From contig NZ_JAQQWS010000004.1 in the NCBI RefSeq assembly GCF_028610675.1, positions 248,001-312,000 on the forward strand: 64,000 nt of DNA. The letters run 5' to 3'. Below are positions 17,836 to 25,589 of the stretch, one piece after another (the stretch's first letter is position 1; each line of letters begins with the position of its first letter). The notes below the pieces were generated by a model that saw only the letters and a list, made by a program, of their open reading frames with translations, made no database searches and was not told the DNA's origin. Both the position numbers and the translations under genes were made by a program. The stretch is from Alkalihalobacillus pseudalcaliphilus. Lineage in GTDB: Bacteria > Bacillota > Bacilli > Bacillales > Bacillaceae_D.

Positions 17836-18723
17836 TTAATCAAATTGCTCTTGGAATTTTTTATAAACAGAACGAACGATTTCATACTCATCATGAGAAG
17901 CTTCATCTAGTCCTGTCCAGTTATAAACTTCATCCATAACCGCAATCATTTCTTCATCTTCATTAAAGCTTAAGAAAATACTTTTAATCTCTTCAATTTC
18001 TTCTTCACTTAAAAGGTTTGTATTGGCACTGATTGTGTCATTTGGAATCGCGTCAGTAAAATCTAATTGAACAAGCTCATCCATCGCTTCTGGATAGTCT
18101 TCGACAATGTTTGTACGTGCATCCTCAAATGTTGTTGCGAAGTCAGCATCGCCTTCTAAAACTGTGATAAGGGAAGCATCATGTGAACCGGCTTGAATTT
18201 GACCACCAAAGTATGAGTCAAGATCTGTTACACCGTAATCATCCATAAATTGTGCTGCAGGGAATAAGTATCCGCTTGTAGAGCCTTGATCAGCAAAAGC
18301 CCAAATCTTTCCTTCTAAATCTTCTAAACTCTCAATTCCTGAATCGGCACGAACTGTGTATTGAGCACGATAAGTCGATTCTCCGTGACGGATAGATTTT
18401 GCAAAAACTTCAACTTGATCGTAACGCTCTGTAACTTGGACATAACCAAATGCAGGAATGAAGCCGATATGTACTTGGTCATTGCCCATTGCTTCTACTA
18501 GACCACTAAAGTTAGTCATAACACGTCCTTCGACATCACGACCTAACTCTTCTTCTAAACGTTCAACTAATGGCTCGATGCTATCTGCGATTCTGTCGGA
18601 ATCAGTAGAAGGTACAAAACCTAAAACGATTGGACCGTCACCATCGCCTGACGAAGTACCACAGGCTACTAAAACAGTTGCCATCAGTAAAGTGAAGAGT
18701 GTTAATAGTACTTTCTTAGACAT
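17836..18723 (-). CDS. phnD: Phosphonate-type ABC transporter substrate-binding lipoprotein PhnD
   Basis: A 295-residue solute-binding protein. The start at 18723 puts MSKKVLL at the head of a signal peptide with lipobox LVAC (Cys21) and a GGGGG ribosome site; the open frame extends upstream but would spoil the signal peptide. Family features include VLGFVPSTDSDRIADSIEPL and FADQGSTSGYLFPAAQF (the PhnD/PtxB ligand loop). First gene of phnD-C-E-E. The mature protein is strongly acidic. The ligand (phosphonate or phosphite) is not determined. Confidence 0.92.
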   Translation of the reverse strand: MSKKVLLTLFTLLMATVLVACGTSSGDGDGPIVLGFVPSTDSDRIADSIEPLVERLEEELGRDVEGRVMTNFSGLVEAMGNDQVHIGFIPAFGYVQVTERYDQVEVFAKSIRHGESTYRAQYTVRADSGIESLEDLEGKIWAFADQGSTSGYLFPAAQFMDDYGVTDLDSYFGGQIQAGSHDASLITVLEGDADFATTFEDARTNIVEDYPEAMDELVQLDFTDAIPNDTISANTNLLSEEEIEEIKSIFLSFNEDEEMIAVMDEVYNWTGLDEASHDEYEIVRSVYKKFQEQFD

Positions 18724-18768
18724 GAAAAAATTACCCCCAAATAAAATTTTTTGAAAACTAACATTTTT

Positions 18769-18774
18769 ATTATA
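18769..18774 (-). promoter_or_regulatory. Candidate -10 element for phnD
   Basis: TATAAT on the minus strand, about 46 bp upstream of the phnD start. No convincing -35 hexamer lies 17 bp before it, which would fit a promoter needing an activator, or the upstream TATAAA at about 18833-18838 may be the one used. Confidence 0.35.
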
Positions 18775-18832
18775 CTTGTCTAAATAGTTAAAATCCACTA
18801 AATTGGGATAATTTTTGACAAAGTTTATATTC

Positions 18833-18889
18833 TTTATAATCCCTTAAAAATGATGGGAGAATATCAATCTTACGTAAATTTTTTGTAAA
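18833..18889 (-). promoter_or_regulatory. Candidate PhoP box upstream of phnD
   Basis: On the minus strand TTTACA (18884-18889), TTTACG (18873-18878) and TTGATA (18862-18867) recur at exactly 11-bp intervals, with a poor fourth match. TATAAA near 18833-18838 lies about 23 bp downstream, a spacing like that at pstS. This suggests phosphate-starvation control of the phn operon. The segment overlaps the promoter of the divergent HAD gene. Confidence 0.45.
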
Positions 18890-18912
18890 ATAAGAGTTTT
18901 TAGTATTATACT
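18883..18912 (+). promoter_or_regulatory. Candidate sigma-A promoter of the HAD gene
   Basis: TTGTAA (18883-18888), an 18-bp spacer and TATACT (18907-18912), 31 bp before the ATG at 18944. Confidence 0.45.
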
Positions 18913-18943
18913 TAAAAAACATAGTAGAAGGAGGGAAAAGTAA

Positions 18944-19762
18944 ATGTTAATAAATGCAAGATTAGTTATTTTTGATCTGGACGGAACATTATATGAAGGA
19001 ACTGACCATTTTGACTACTACGCAAATCATCTTAAGAATAAAGTGGCTGTTGAAAAGCAAGAAGACTTTATGACTGAATATGAAAAGATGAAAGCTGGGA
19101 ATCATCTCGTTTCTATCGGCAAAGTCTATGATGTGAATCGAGATTTAATCTTAACGATTAATCCATTAGACTTATTTGTAACAGCGGCTTATAAATGGAA
19201 TGGTGAAAAATTAGGGGTAGAGGAATTGCGGCAGTTATATCCAGGGGCACAGCAGTTTGATTTTGAACATTTGGTAGCGATTGGGGATGGCTGGTGGTTA
19301 CCATTTGCTTGTGCTAAGCATTATGGCGTTAAAGATTGCTATAGCAGTTATCTAGCTACAAAAGAATATATGGTTTCTGACCAATTTACAATTGAGAAAT
19401 TAACAGGTTTACGTGATTATTTACTTGAATTAAGAGAAAAAACGAATATCGTGTTAATGACTAATAGTGACCGAGAAGATGTAGGTCGTTTATTAAAGGA
19501 ACTTGATTTAGATGGAGTGTTCGAGCACGTGATTACCTCTGCCAAAAAACCTACATATACAAAAGGATTAATTGAGCATCTCATTCAACAATACGAAGTA
19601 AAACCTCATGAAGTTCTATCGATTGGTGATAATTTTATTAATGAAATTGCACCAGCCCTTTCTTTAGGTACGAAAGCAATGTATATCCAACCACATGGAC
19701 ATAATGAAGAAGTACCAAACCTACAAGTCATTCCTTCAATTACAGCTTGTTACCAGAATTAA
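18944..19762 (+). CDS. HAD-superfamily hydrolase of unknown substrate
   Basis: 272 residues. Catalytic motif I is FDLDGTLYEG (Asp11 nucleophile, Asp13), motif II is VLMTNSD, and motif III/IV is IGDNFINE with a Lys in SAKKPTYTKG. An inserted cap of about 120 residues lies between motifs I and II. GAAGGAGGG precedes the ATG. It is divergent from phnD and shares a short upstream region with it, so a role in releasing phosphate from imported organophosphorus compounds is conceivable but unproven. A strong terminator follows. Confidence 0.85.
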   Translation: MLINARLVIFDLDGTLYEGTDHFDYYANHLKNKVAVEKQEDFMTEYEKMKAGNHLVSIGKVYDVNRDLILTINPLDLFVTAAYKWNGEKLGVEELRQLYPGAQQFDFEHLVAIGDGWWLPFACAKHYGVKDCYSSYLATKEYMVSDQFTIEKLTGLRDYLLELREKTNIVLMTNSDREDVGRLLKELDLDGVFEHVITSAKKPTYTKGLIEHLIQQYEVKPHEVLSIGDNFINEIAPALSLGTKAMYIQPHGHNEEVPNLQVIPSITACYQN

Positions 19763-19764
19763 AA

Positions 19765-19811
19765 AAATCAACCCTCGAAAACAAAACGAGGGTTGATTTT
19801 TTTTTTTTTTC
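19765..19811 (+). terminator. Terminator after the HAD gene
   Basis: AAATCAACCCTCG (19765-19777) and CGAGGGTTGATTT (19787-19799) form a 13-bp perfect stem, followed by a long T run. Confidence 0.92.
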
Positions 19812-19869
19812 GTCACCTGAGTAAGGAATATTGGAAAAAAGAGTGAAGAAACCTGAGCGGTAAGTAAGA

Positions 19870-20163
19870 TGAAAAAAAGAGAGAGGAAGCCCGAGCAAAC
19901 GCGGAATCACGGGGTTGCGAGCGGAAAAAGAGAGAGAAAGCCCGAGCAAAACGCCCATGGCGAAGCAGATTCACTTTGCCACCACCAAAGATGAAAGTAG
20001 TGGCAACATCTTAAACAGTTGGCCCTTCATACAACTTCATCACCATCAGGAGTTCGCACGACTAAACTGGGAGCGGTGACCTGTTAAGTCATCTATCGCA
20101 AGATGGATAACCAGCTAACTTTAAGGCACAAACCATCGCCCCTAAGTCCACTTTCATACAAAA
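19870..20163 (+). repeat. Chimeric dispersed repeat: 51-bp units fused to head and body
   Basis: About one and a half 51-bp-type units (CCCGAGCAAACGCGGAATCA and a partial next unit) run directly into a head that has lost its left end (CGCCCATGGCGAAGCAG to ATGAAAGT at 19998). The body follows (CATCACCATCAGGAGT, AAGATGGATAACCAGCTAAC) and the tail ACTTTCATACAAAA is at 20150-20163. This junction links the 51-bp repeat to the head-body family. The remaining 20164-20325 upstream of cheA is AT-rich; no firm promoter was recognised. Confidence 0.75.
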
Positions 20164-20340
20164 CCAAAAGAACCTCAATTTTTACTATTGATCCTTACGG
20201 GATTGTTATATAGTATAAAAGTATTAGTTGTTTTGTTGTGTTTTGGGGCAGTTTATATAAATTGTCGTAAATCGATATGAGGATTTAAAAAATATTGACG
20301 ATATAATTAAGAGGTTCATAGGAAAATGGAGGTTGTTTCC

Positions 20341-22377
20341 TTGATTAATGCAGAGTATTTAGATGTATTTTTAGATGAAAGCCAGGAACACTTACAAGCA
20401 TTAAATGATAACTTATTAGAATTAGAAAAAACACCGAATCAAATATCTGTTGTTAATGAGATATTTCGTTCAGCTCATACGCTAAAAGGTATGGCGGCAA
20501 CAATGGGTTTTGAAGACTTAGCCCATTTAACACATAACATGGAAAATGTCTTAGATTTAGTTCGTCAGCAAAAGAAAGAAGCGGATGGACAAGTGTTAGA
20601 TGTTTTATTTTCAGCAATCGATGATCTAGAAAGTATGGTTCAGGACATTGCAGCAGGTGGAGATGGTAAAAGAGATGTACGCTCCATTAATCAGTTACTT
20701 GAACAAGTAGTCGAAGGAAAAGCTACCGATAGTCGTGTAGAAGTAACAGAAAGTGATGCAAATCAGGAAATCACTCGTTCGTTGAATGAAAGTTTTGATG
20801 AATTCGAGCGAACTGTACTGCTTCAATCACTAGAGCAACAATATTCTGTCCTTTTAATTCAAGTTGTATTAGATGAGCAAACAATGTTAAAAGCGGCACG
20901 GGTTTATATGGTTTTTGAAACACTAGAAAGATATGGAGAAGTGGTGAAGGCAAATCCTTCAACAGAGCAATTGGAAGAAGAGAAATTTGATTTAACTTTC
21001 CAAGTCACTTTTGTGACGAAAGAAACAGAAGAGGAAATTAGAAGGAATTTGTTAAATATCTCCGAGGTAACAGAGGTTAATATCATTTCCTTAACAGAAA
21101 ATAAATTAAAGGCAGTAGAAGAGAATGTAGGGATTGAGAATCGAATTGAAGAACCGAAGGCTGATGGCCAACAAATCAATAAAAAAAAGGAACAACAACC
21201 AGAACCAGGTAATACAAAAAAAGTGGATTCTCAAAAAACGATTCGAGTGAGTATAGAACGTCTAGATAAACTGATGAACTTATTTGAGGAGCTTGTGATC
21301 GACCGAGGTCGTTTAGAACAAATTTCTACCGAATTAAAAGATACCGAGTTAAGTGATACGGTAGAGCATATGTCTAGAATATCAATTGACCTTCAAGAAA
21401 TTATCTTAACGATGCGGATGACACCAGTAGAGCAGGTGTTTAACCGGTTCCCAAGGATGCTTAGAAATCTTTCTAAAGAATTAAATAAAGAGGTAAACCT
21501 TGAGATTATTGGGGCTGAAACGGAGCTTGATCGAACCATTATTGATGAGATTGGTGATCCGCTCGTACATTTATTAAGGAACTCTATTGATCATGGTATT
21601 GAAACAGTTGAAGAAAGAAAGACGCTTGGAAAGCCTGAGGTTGGTACAATTACGCTAAGAGCTTATCATAGTGGCAATCATGTCTTTATTGAGATTGAAG
21701 ATGATGGAAGAGGTATCAACCGAGAGAACGTTATAAAGAAGGCGTTACAAAATGGCGTAATCTCTGAATCTGAAATCGACCATTTAAGTGATCAAGAAGT
21801 GTATGGTCTTTTATTCTCTTCTGGTTTTAGTACGGCAGAGAAGATTACCGATATTTCTGGGCGTGGAGTAGGTCTCGATGTGGTAAGAACTACTTTTGAA
21901 TCTCTAGGTGGAAGTGTGTCTGTTCAATCGACATTAGGGCAAGGTTCTATGTTTTCTATTCAATTGCCTCTGACATTATCTATTATTGATGTCATGCTTA
22001 TTGAATTAGGAATGGAGAAGTATGCTGTACCACTTACTTCTATTGTAGAAACAGCGATTATTGCTAAAGAAGATGTTTATACGGTTCACAATAAGCAGGT
22101 TATTGATTTTAGAGGGAAAGTGATTCCTTTAGTTTTCCTAAACGAAGTATTTGATGTGAATTCACAGGACGAAAACGCTGAGCATCTATCATTAATTATC
22201 ATTCAAAAAGGGAATAAAATGGCCGGTCTTGTCGTCGATCGCTTGATTGGTCAGCATGATATTGTCTTGAAATCATTAGGTAAATATTTAACCAACATAT
22301 TTGCAATTTCTGGAGCAACAATTTTAGGTGATGGTCAAGTCGCTTTAATTATTGATTCCAACGCTTTAATTAAATAG
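20341..22377 (+). CDS. cheA: Chemotaxis histidine kinase CheA
   Basis: Receptor-coupled kinase that phosphorylates CheY. Domains in order: Hpt P1 (phospho-acceptor His46 in SAHTLKG), a variable P2 region with a charged linker (about 270-305), a dimerisation helix pair, HATPase (HLLRNSIDHGIE, DDGRGI, GRGVGLDVV) and a C-terminal CheW-like domain. I chose TTG at 20341 because GGAGG (20328-20332) lies eight bases before it and the product then begins INAEYLDVFLDES like other CheAs. ATG 20326 adds five residues and has a weaker site. 678 residues. It lies in a three-gene cluster without flagellar genes. Confidence 0.95.
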   Translation: MINAEYLDVFLDESQEHLQALNDNLLELEKTPNQISVVNEIFRSAHTLKGMAATMGFEDLAHLTHNMENVLDLVRQQKKEADGQVLDVLFSAIDDLESMVQDIAAGGDGKRDVRSINQLLEQVVEGKATDSRVEVTESDANQEITRSLNESFDEFERTVLLQSLEQQYSVLLIQVVLDEQTMLKAARVYMVFETLERYGEVVKANPSTEQLEEEKFDLTFQVTFVTKETEEEIRRNLLNISEVTEVNIISLTENKLKAVEENVGIENRIEEPKADGQQINKKKEQQPEPGNTKKVDSQKTIRVSIERLDKLMNLFEELVIDRGRLEQISTELKDTELSDTVEHMSRISIDLQEIILTMRMTPVEQVFNRFPRMLRNLSKELNKEVNLEIIGAETELDRTIIDEIGDPLVHLLRNSIDHGIETVEERKTLGKPEVGTITLRAYHSGNHVFIEIEDDGRGINRENVIKKALQNGVISESEIDHLSDQEVYGLLFSSGFSTAEKITDISGRGVGLDVVRTTFESLGGSVSVQSTLGQGSMFSIQLPLTLSIIDVMLIELGMEKYAVPLTSIVETAIIAKEDVYTVHNKQVIDFRGKVIPLVFLNEVFDVNSQDENAEHLSLIIIQKGNKMAGLVVDRLIGQHDIVLKSLGKYLTNIFAISGATILGDGQVALIIDSNALIK

Positions 22378-22393
22378 AGGAAGGGTTGTTCTT

Positions 22394-22840
22394 ATGACTC
22401 AAACTTTGGTGGAGTATGAACAAACAAAAATTATTGCATTCCGAATTGAGCAAGAGGATTATGCAATACCTGTAGAATATATCCAATCTATAGAACGGAT
22501 GCTACCTATTACTAGAATCCCAAACGCAGATAGCTTTATGAAAGGAGTCATGAACCTGCGTGGCGTTATTATTCCAGTCATTGACTTACGTTTAAGATTT
22601 GGGATCGCTGAAAAAAATAATGATGATGCTACTCGGATACTAGTCATTCAAAAAGATGAAATCGACTTTGGCTTAATCGTTGATGAGGCAAAAGATGTCT
22701 TTGATATTGAAAACAGTGATATCGAACCGACGCCAGAGGTGGTTGGTAGCAATCAAGTCTCATATTTGAATGGTGTCGTTAAGATTGGTGATAAGATGTA
22801 TACCATTTTAAATTTAGAAAAATTAATTGATAAAGAATAA
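22394..22840 (+). CDS. cheW: Chemotaxis coupling protein CheW
   Basis: A 148-residue CheW-domain protein that bridges receptors and CheA. The typical sequence IIAFRIEQEDYAIPVEYIQSIERM and VMNLRGVIIPVIDLRLRFG is present. It starts 16 bp after cheA with AGAGGAAGG upstream and is followed closely by cheY. Confidence 0.95.
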   Translation: MTQTLVEYEQTKIIAFRIEQEDYAIPVEYIQSIERMLPITRIPNADSFMKGVMNLRGVIIPVIDLRLRFGIAEKNNDDATRILVIQKDEIDFGLIVDEAKDVFDIENSDIEPTPEVVGSNQVSYLNGVVKIGDKMYTILNLEKLIDKE

Positions 22841-22866
22841 GCTTGCGAGCGAAAGGTGGAACTAAA

Positions 22867-23226
22867 ATGGCTTCAATTTTAATCGTAGATGATGCTGCTT
22901 TTATGAGAATGATGATTAAGGATATATTAACGAAAAATGGCTATGATATTGCTGGTGAGGCCGCTAATGGACAAGAAGCTATTGCTAAATATAAGGAAGT
23001 TAAGCCTGATTTAGTGACAATGGACATTACAATGCCTGAAATGGATGGTATTGAGGCACTAAAAAAAATTAGGGAAGAGGACGCTAGTGCAAAAGTCATT
23101 ATGTGTTCAGCAATGGGACAGCAATCAATGGTAATTGATGCCATACAAAATGGAGCGAAAGACTTTATTGTCAAGCCATTCCAAGCGGACAGAGTGGTTG
23201 AAGCTATTCAAAAAGTATTAGTCTAA
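22867..23226 (+). CDS. cheY: Chemotaxis response regulator CheY
   Basis: A 119-residue receiver-only protein. The acidic pocket Asp8-Asp9, phospho-acceptor Asp53 in TMDITMPEMDG, the Ser/Ala switch (CSAMG), and Lys in IVKPF are present. No DNA-binding domain, as expected for CheY. The start ATG 22867 follows AAAGGTGG. The upstream in-frame codons are not used because they precede the ribosome site. Terminator at 23262. Confidence 0.94.
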   Translation: MASILIVDDAAFMRMMIKDILTKNGYDIAGEAANGQEAIAKYKEVKPDLVTMDITMPEMDGIEALKKIREEDASAKVIMCSAMGQQSMVIDAIQNGAKDFIVKPFQADRVVEAIQKVLV

Positions 23227-23261
23227 ATACGCTCTAAAGAGTAAGGTTATAGAAATGAGAT

Positions 23262-23305
23262 AAAGCTGTGTTGACTGTTAGGGAAAGCTGCTCAACACAG
23301 CTTTT
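23262..23305 (+). terminator. Terminator of cheA-cheW-cheY
   Basis: AAAGCTGTGTTGA (23262-23274) pairs with TCAACACAGCTTT (23292-23304), 13 bp perfect, ending in a short T run. Confidence 0.85.
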
Positions 23306-23430
23306 GATCAGCTCAAAAGAAATAAAAACCCTTGTATCTCACGAACGTAATGCCCCTCATTATAACCACCTATCAATAAATTCCATACATGTTCAGTAAA
23401 CCGTAGAGACCAAGCCCCTACATTAGGCAT

Positions 23431-23779
23431 CCTTCATACAAAAAGACACATGGCAAAGCCAATTCACTTCGCCACCAACAAAGATAAAAGTCAGCTATCG
23501 CCTTAACGATTAATAAAGGTTTGTTCAGATACAAACGCTAAACCATGGAGCGGTGGTTAACGTGAAGATACTGAGGCCAAACCATGGAGTAGCTGCACAA
23601 AGAGGCAGTTAATGTGAAGATACAGAGGCTAAACCATGGAGCATCTGCACAAAAAGGTGGTTAGCGTGAAGATGCAGAGGCCAAACCATGGAGCATCTGC
23701 AAGAAAAGGTGCGAAGGGAATCATGAACCAGCTAACTTCAAGGCACAACCGATTGCCCATAAGTCACTTTCATACAAAA
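23431..23779 (+). repeat. Dispersed repeat: head, 52-bp tandem hairpins, short body, tail
   Basis: Head at 23431-23491 (CCTTCATACAAAA to ATAAAAGT). Three to four degenerate 52-bp units follow (GAAGATACTGAGGCCAAACC and relatives, about 23520-23712). Then the shared block CCAGCTAACTTCAAGGCAC (about 23728) and the tail ACTTTCATACAAAA (23766-23779), which ends immediately before the stop codon of the minus-strand gene at 23780. No gene is seen in 23306-23779. Confidence 0.8.
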
Positions 23780-24124
23780 CTACTTCGTATAAAACGTTTT
23801 AATATAGTCAAAAGCCTGGTTACGTAAGTGGACATTCAAAATCTTGTTCGTTTGTTCGTAACCATTTATATGAAATTGGTACTCACTAAATAGACCAACG
23901 ACTCGTAAAGGTCCAATTTTAATATGTTTTTTTTGCATGGATTTCTTTATAGGCATTAAATCCTTACTTACCTGATCTAAGATTAACGTTTGTTGGGCGA
24001 GGTAAAAAGGCTTGAATTTAGTTGCTAGCTGTTCAATTTTTGTATAATCCATTTCAAGAGCTTTGCGAACGGTATTTAATATAATATATCGTTGAATAAG
24101 CGTATAATCTTCATTTGAAACCAT
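23780..24124 (-). CDS. YhjD-like small protein, probably SOS-controlled
   Basis: A 114-residue soluble, basic protein with no recognised catalytic motif. Its layout (short N-terminus, LIQRYIILNTVRKALEMDYTKIEQ, and repeated VSKDLMPIKKSMQKKHIKI) resembles B. subtilis YhjD, which I remember as a LexA-regulated gene of unknown function; the match is from memory and moderate. GAGGAGG precedes the ATG. A perfect GAAC-N4-GTTC palindrome lies between its -10 element and the start codon. The stop codon abuts a repeat tail. Confidence 0.65.
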   Translation of the reverse strand: MVSNEDYTLIQRYIILNTVRKALEMDYTKIEQLATKFKPFYLAQQTLILDQVSKDLMPIKKSMQKKHIKIGPLRVVGLFSEYQFHINGYEQTNKILNVHLRNQAFDYIKTFYTK

Positions 24125-24142
24125 TTTTAAACCTCCTCATAC

Positions 24143-24166
24143 ATAAGAACGTACGTTCTTATTATA
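24143..24166 (-). promoter_or_regulatory. LexA (SOS) operator and -10 element
   Basis: ATAAGAACGTACGTTCTTAT (24143-24162) is a perfect 20-bp palindrome containing GAAC-GTAC-GTTC, the core of the Bacillus LexA/DinR box. TATAAT on the minus strand (24161-24166) overlaps its upstream edge, so bound LexA would cover the transcription start of the gene ending at 24124. Confidence 0.82.
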
Positions 24167-24274
24167 CGATATCTTTTTAAAATTGCAAGAAGATTTATTT
24201 ATAGGACGTTTGTATCTAGTCCTTTATAGAAAACTATGTTTTAGTAGATAAGAGTGTTAAGGATGGTGAGTAAG

Positions 24275-24490
24275 ATGGAAAGGTATCGTATGTTATTAAA
24301 CCAATGGCTAGAACAAAATAAATTAGTAAAGGTAGAAACGACATCTCCTGTTCATGGGCGTAGTCAATTTATTGGAAGATTGATCAAAATTGATGATATA
24401 ACAAATTCAATGATTTTTTATGAAGATGATTTAAAAGAAGTATTCCACTTTACATTAGAAGAAATTGATACGATGCGTGTAATCGATTAA
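24275..24490 (+). CDS. Small YolD-like protein
   Basis: 71 residues from ATG 24275 (GGTGAG six bases upstream; ATG 24263 is possible and adds four residues). The second half, FIGRLIKIDDITNSMIFYED then FTLEEIDTMRVI, has the G-x-I-x-x-I-D ... D-x-I-x-x-I pattern of YolD-like proteins, which often accompany SOS polymerases. No polymerase gene is adjacent. The assignment is tentative. The gene is divergent from the LexA-boxed gene and closed by a terminator. Confidence 0.55.
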   Translation: MERYRMLLNQWLEQNKLVKVETTSPVHGRSQFIGRLIKIDDITNSMIFYEDDLKEVFHFTLEEIDTMRVID

Positions 24491-24508
24491 TTGGTACATC
24501 CATTAATA

Positions 24509-24550
24509 AGCTTGTGATTTGCGAAAAATTGGCAAATCACAAGCTATTTT
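24509..24550 (+). terminator. Terminator after the YolD-like gene
   Basis: AGCTTGTGATTTGC (24509-24522) and GCAAATCACAAGCT (24532-24545), 14 bp perfect, then ATTTTT. Confidence 0.9.
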
Positions 24551-24603
24551 TAAAACTAAATGTAAAGTAGATAATGTTTGAAAATTCAACAAAATAGTGT
24601 TAA

Positions 24604-24629
24604 TATAATAATAAAAGGAAACGCTTTCA
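24604..24629 (+). promoter_or_regulatory. -10 element and candidate CcpA cre site for the IDEAL gene
   Basis: TATAAT (24604-24609) is followed by AAGGAAACGCTTTCA (24615-24629), which fits the catabolite-response consensus WTGNAANCGNWNNCW at all but one position. It would cover the start site and so could repress. The -35 is not convincing. Confidence 0.4.
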
Positions 24630-24699
24630 TTAAAGGGCTGGTTTAAATCTTAGGAAATATGGGAATATTTTTGAAAAGGTTATAATGGAGGGATACGAG

Positions 24700-24999
24700 A
24701 TGAATCACCAATTCGCTATGGATAAGAATGTTTTAAAGCAATTACATGTGATAAAAAATTTGCAAAACCGTTCTGAAACAACTGTTCAATCTTTATATGC
24801 CCAGGCCATTTTAGAATATTCGTTGTACCATTATAAAAAAAATAAGATTAATCAGTTGATTGAGCAAGCATTAATCAATTATGACAAAGAGCAATTTATG
24901 AATGCTACCAATGATTATTTAGTCCACCTTCATGAACATAAAAACGGGAAGATTATATCTGAAAATGGGTATGAGTTGTTATTAACGTTTGAAGAATAA
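24700..24999 (+). CDS. IDEAL-domain protein
   Basis: 99 residues. The centre, AQAILEYSLYHYKKNKINQLIEQALINYDKEQFM, matches the IDEAL domain (helix, then an I-D/E-x-A-L-like core and a second helix) found in small Bacillus proteins such as those fused to or near competence and YpiB proteins. Biochemical role unknown. The start at 24700 follows GGAGGG by seven bases; an in-frame ATG at 24685 is itself part of that ribosome site. Confidence 0.75.
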   Translation: MNHQFAMDKNVLKQLHVIKNLQNRSETTVQSLYAQAILEYSLYHYKKNKINQLIEQALINYDKEQFMNATNDYLVHLHEHKNGKIISENGYELLLTFEE

Positions 25000-25000
25000 A

Positions 25001-25027
25001 AAGAGTCGCCATATAGGCGATTCTTTT
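25001..25027 (+). terminator. Terminator after the IDEAL-domain gene
   Basis: AAGAGTCGCC, loop ATATA, GGCGATTCTT (one G-U pair), then T-rich sequence. Confidence 0.88.
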
Positions 25028-25153
25028 TTAGTTTTATAATTTAAATGAAAATGAGACAAAATAAGATAAATGAATTTAACATGTTTCAAAAACCCCTCAG
25101 GGTGGAATGATTGATTTAAAGCAATAAAAAAATTGGGAAGGTGGGAGAACAGT

Positions 25154-25288
25154 ATGTGGACTATTATCGTAATCTTAATTATTTTATGGATACTTGGATT
25201 TAGTTTCGAAATTGCAGGTGGCTTAATCAATATATTATTGGTCATTGCTTTAATTCTGTTAATTATACGTTTAATTCCACGCCGTTAA
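25154..25288 (+). CDS. Lmo0937-like small membrane protein
   Basis: A 44-residue protein with two hydrophobic helices (about 3-17 and 24-39) split by the glycine-rich turn FEIAGGLIN, ending in a basic tail RLIPRR. AAGGTGGGAG lies ahead of the ATG. The WxxxxxxLIILWILGF...GGLIN pattern matches the Lmo0937-type stress-associated membrane peptides of Firmicutes (from memory). Its stop overlaps the stop of the convergent minus-strand gene by three bases. Confidence 0.75.
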   Translation: MWTIIVILIILWILGFSFEIAGGLINILLVIALILLIIRLIPRR

Positions 25289-25470
25289 CTAGGATGAGTT
25301 AAATGAAGGTAAGCATTTTGGAATATAGGCTCTTTTATCACATATTGCTCAAAGAGAAAACGTAATGCCTGTTCTTCATTGTTAATATAGGCAAAAATTT
25401 CATGATAAGTACTACGTAGAATTGGGTCGTGATGAAGTAACTGTTGCATACGGTATGTTTGGAAAATCAC
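25285..25470 (-). CDS. Small protein of unknown function
   Basis: 61 residues from GTG (25470) with a perfect TAGGAGG seven bases upstream, which is the main reason to accept it. No signal peptide, membrane segment or known motif; it is rich in aromatic residues, His and Gln. It is convergent with the small membrane gene, with their stop codons overlapping. Confidence 0.6.
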   Translation of the reverse strand: MIFQTYRMQQLLHHDPILRSTYHEIFAYINNEEQALRFLFEQYVIKEPIFQNAYLHLTHPS

Positions 25471-25589
25471 AGATATACCTCCTAGGAAACGATTTCATTT
25501 TACTATATGTACGTACTTTCCATTTTGTTCAATATTCCACTACTTTTATACATCATACTAACTCTTCATATTAAGAAAGGATTTGGAAG

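Noticed and set aside
18816..18834. Plus-strand TTGACA/TATAAT promoter for the HAD gene
   Set aside because: The spacer is only 14 bp; the TTGTAA-18-TATACT pair nearer the gene is better.
20256..20304. Sigma-D promoter for cheA (CGATAT at 20273 and 20299)
   Set aside because: The TAAA boxes lie 9-11 bp away instead of about 15, so the match is not convincing.
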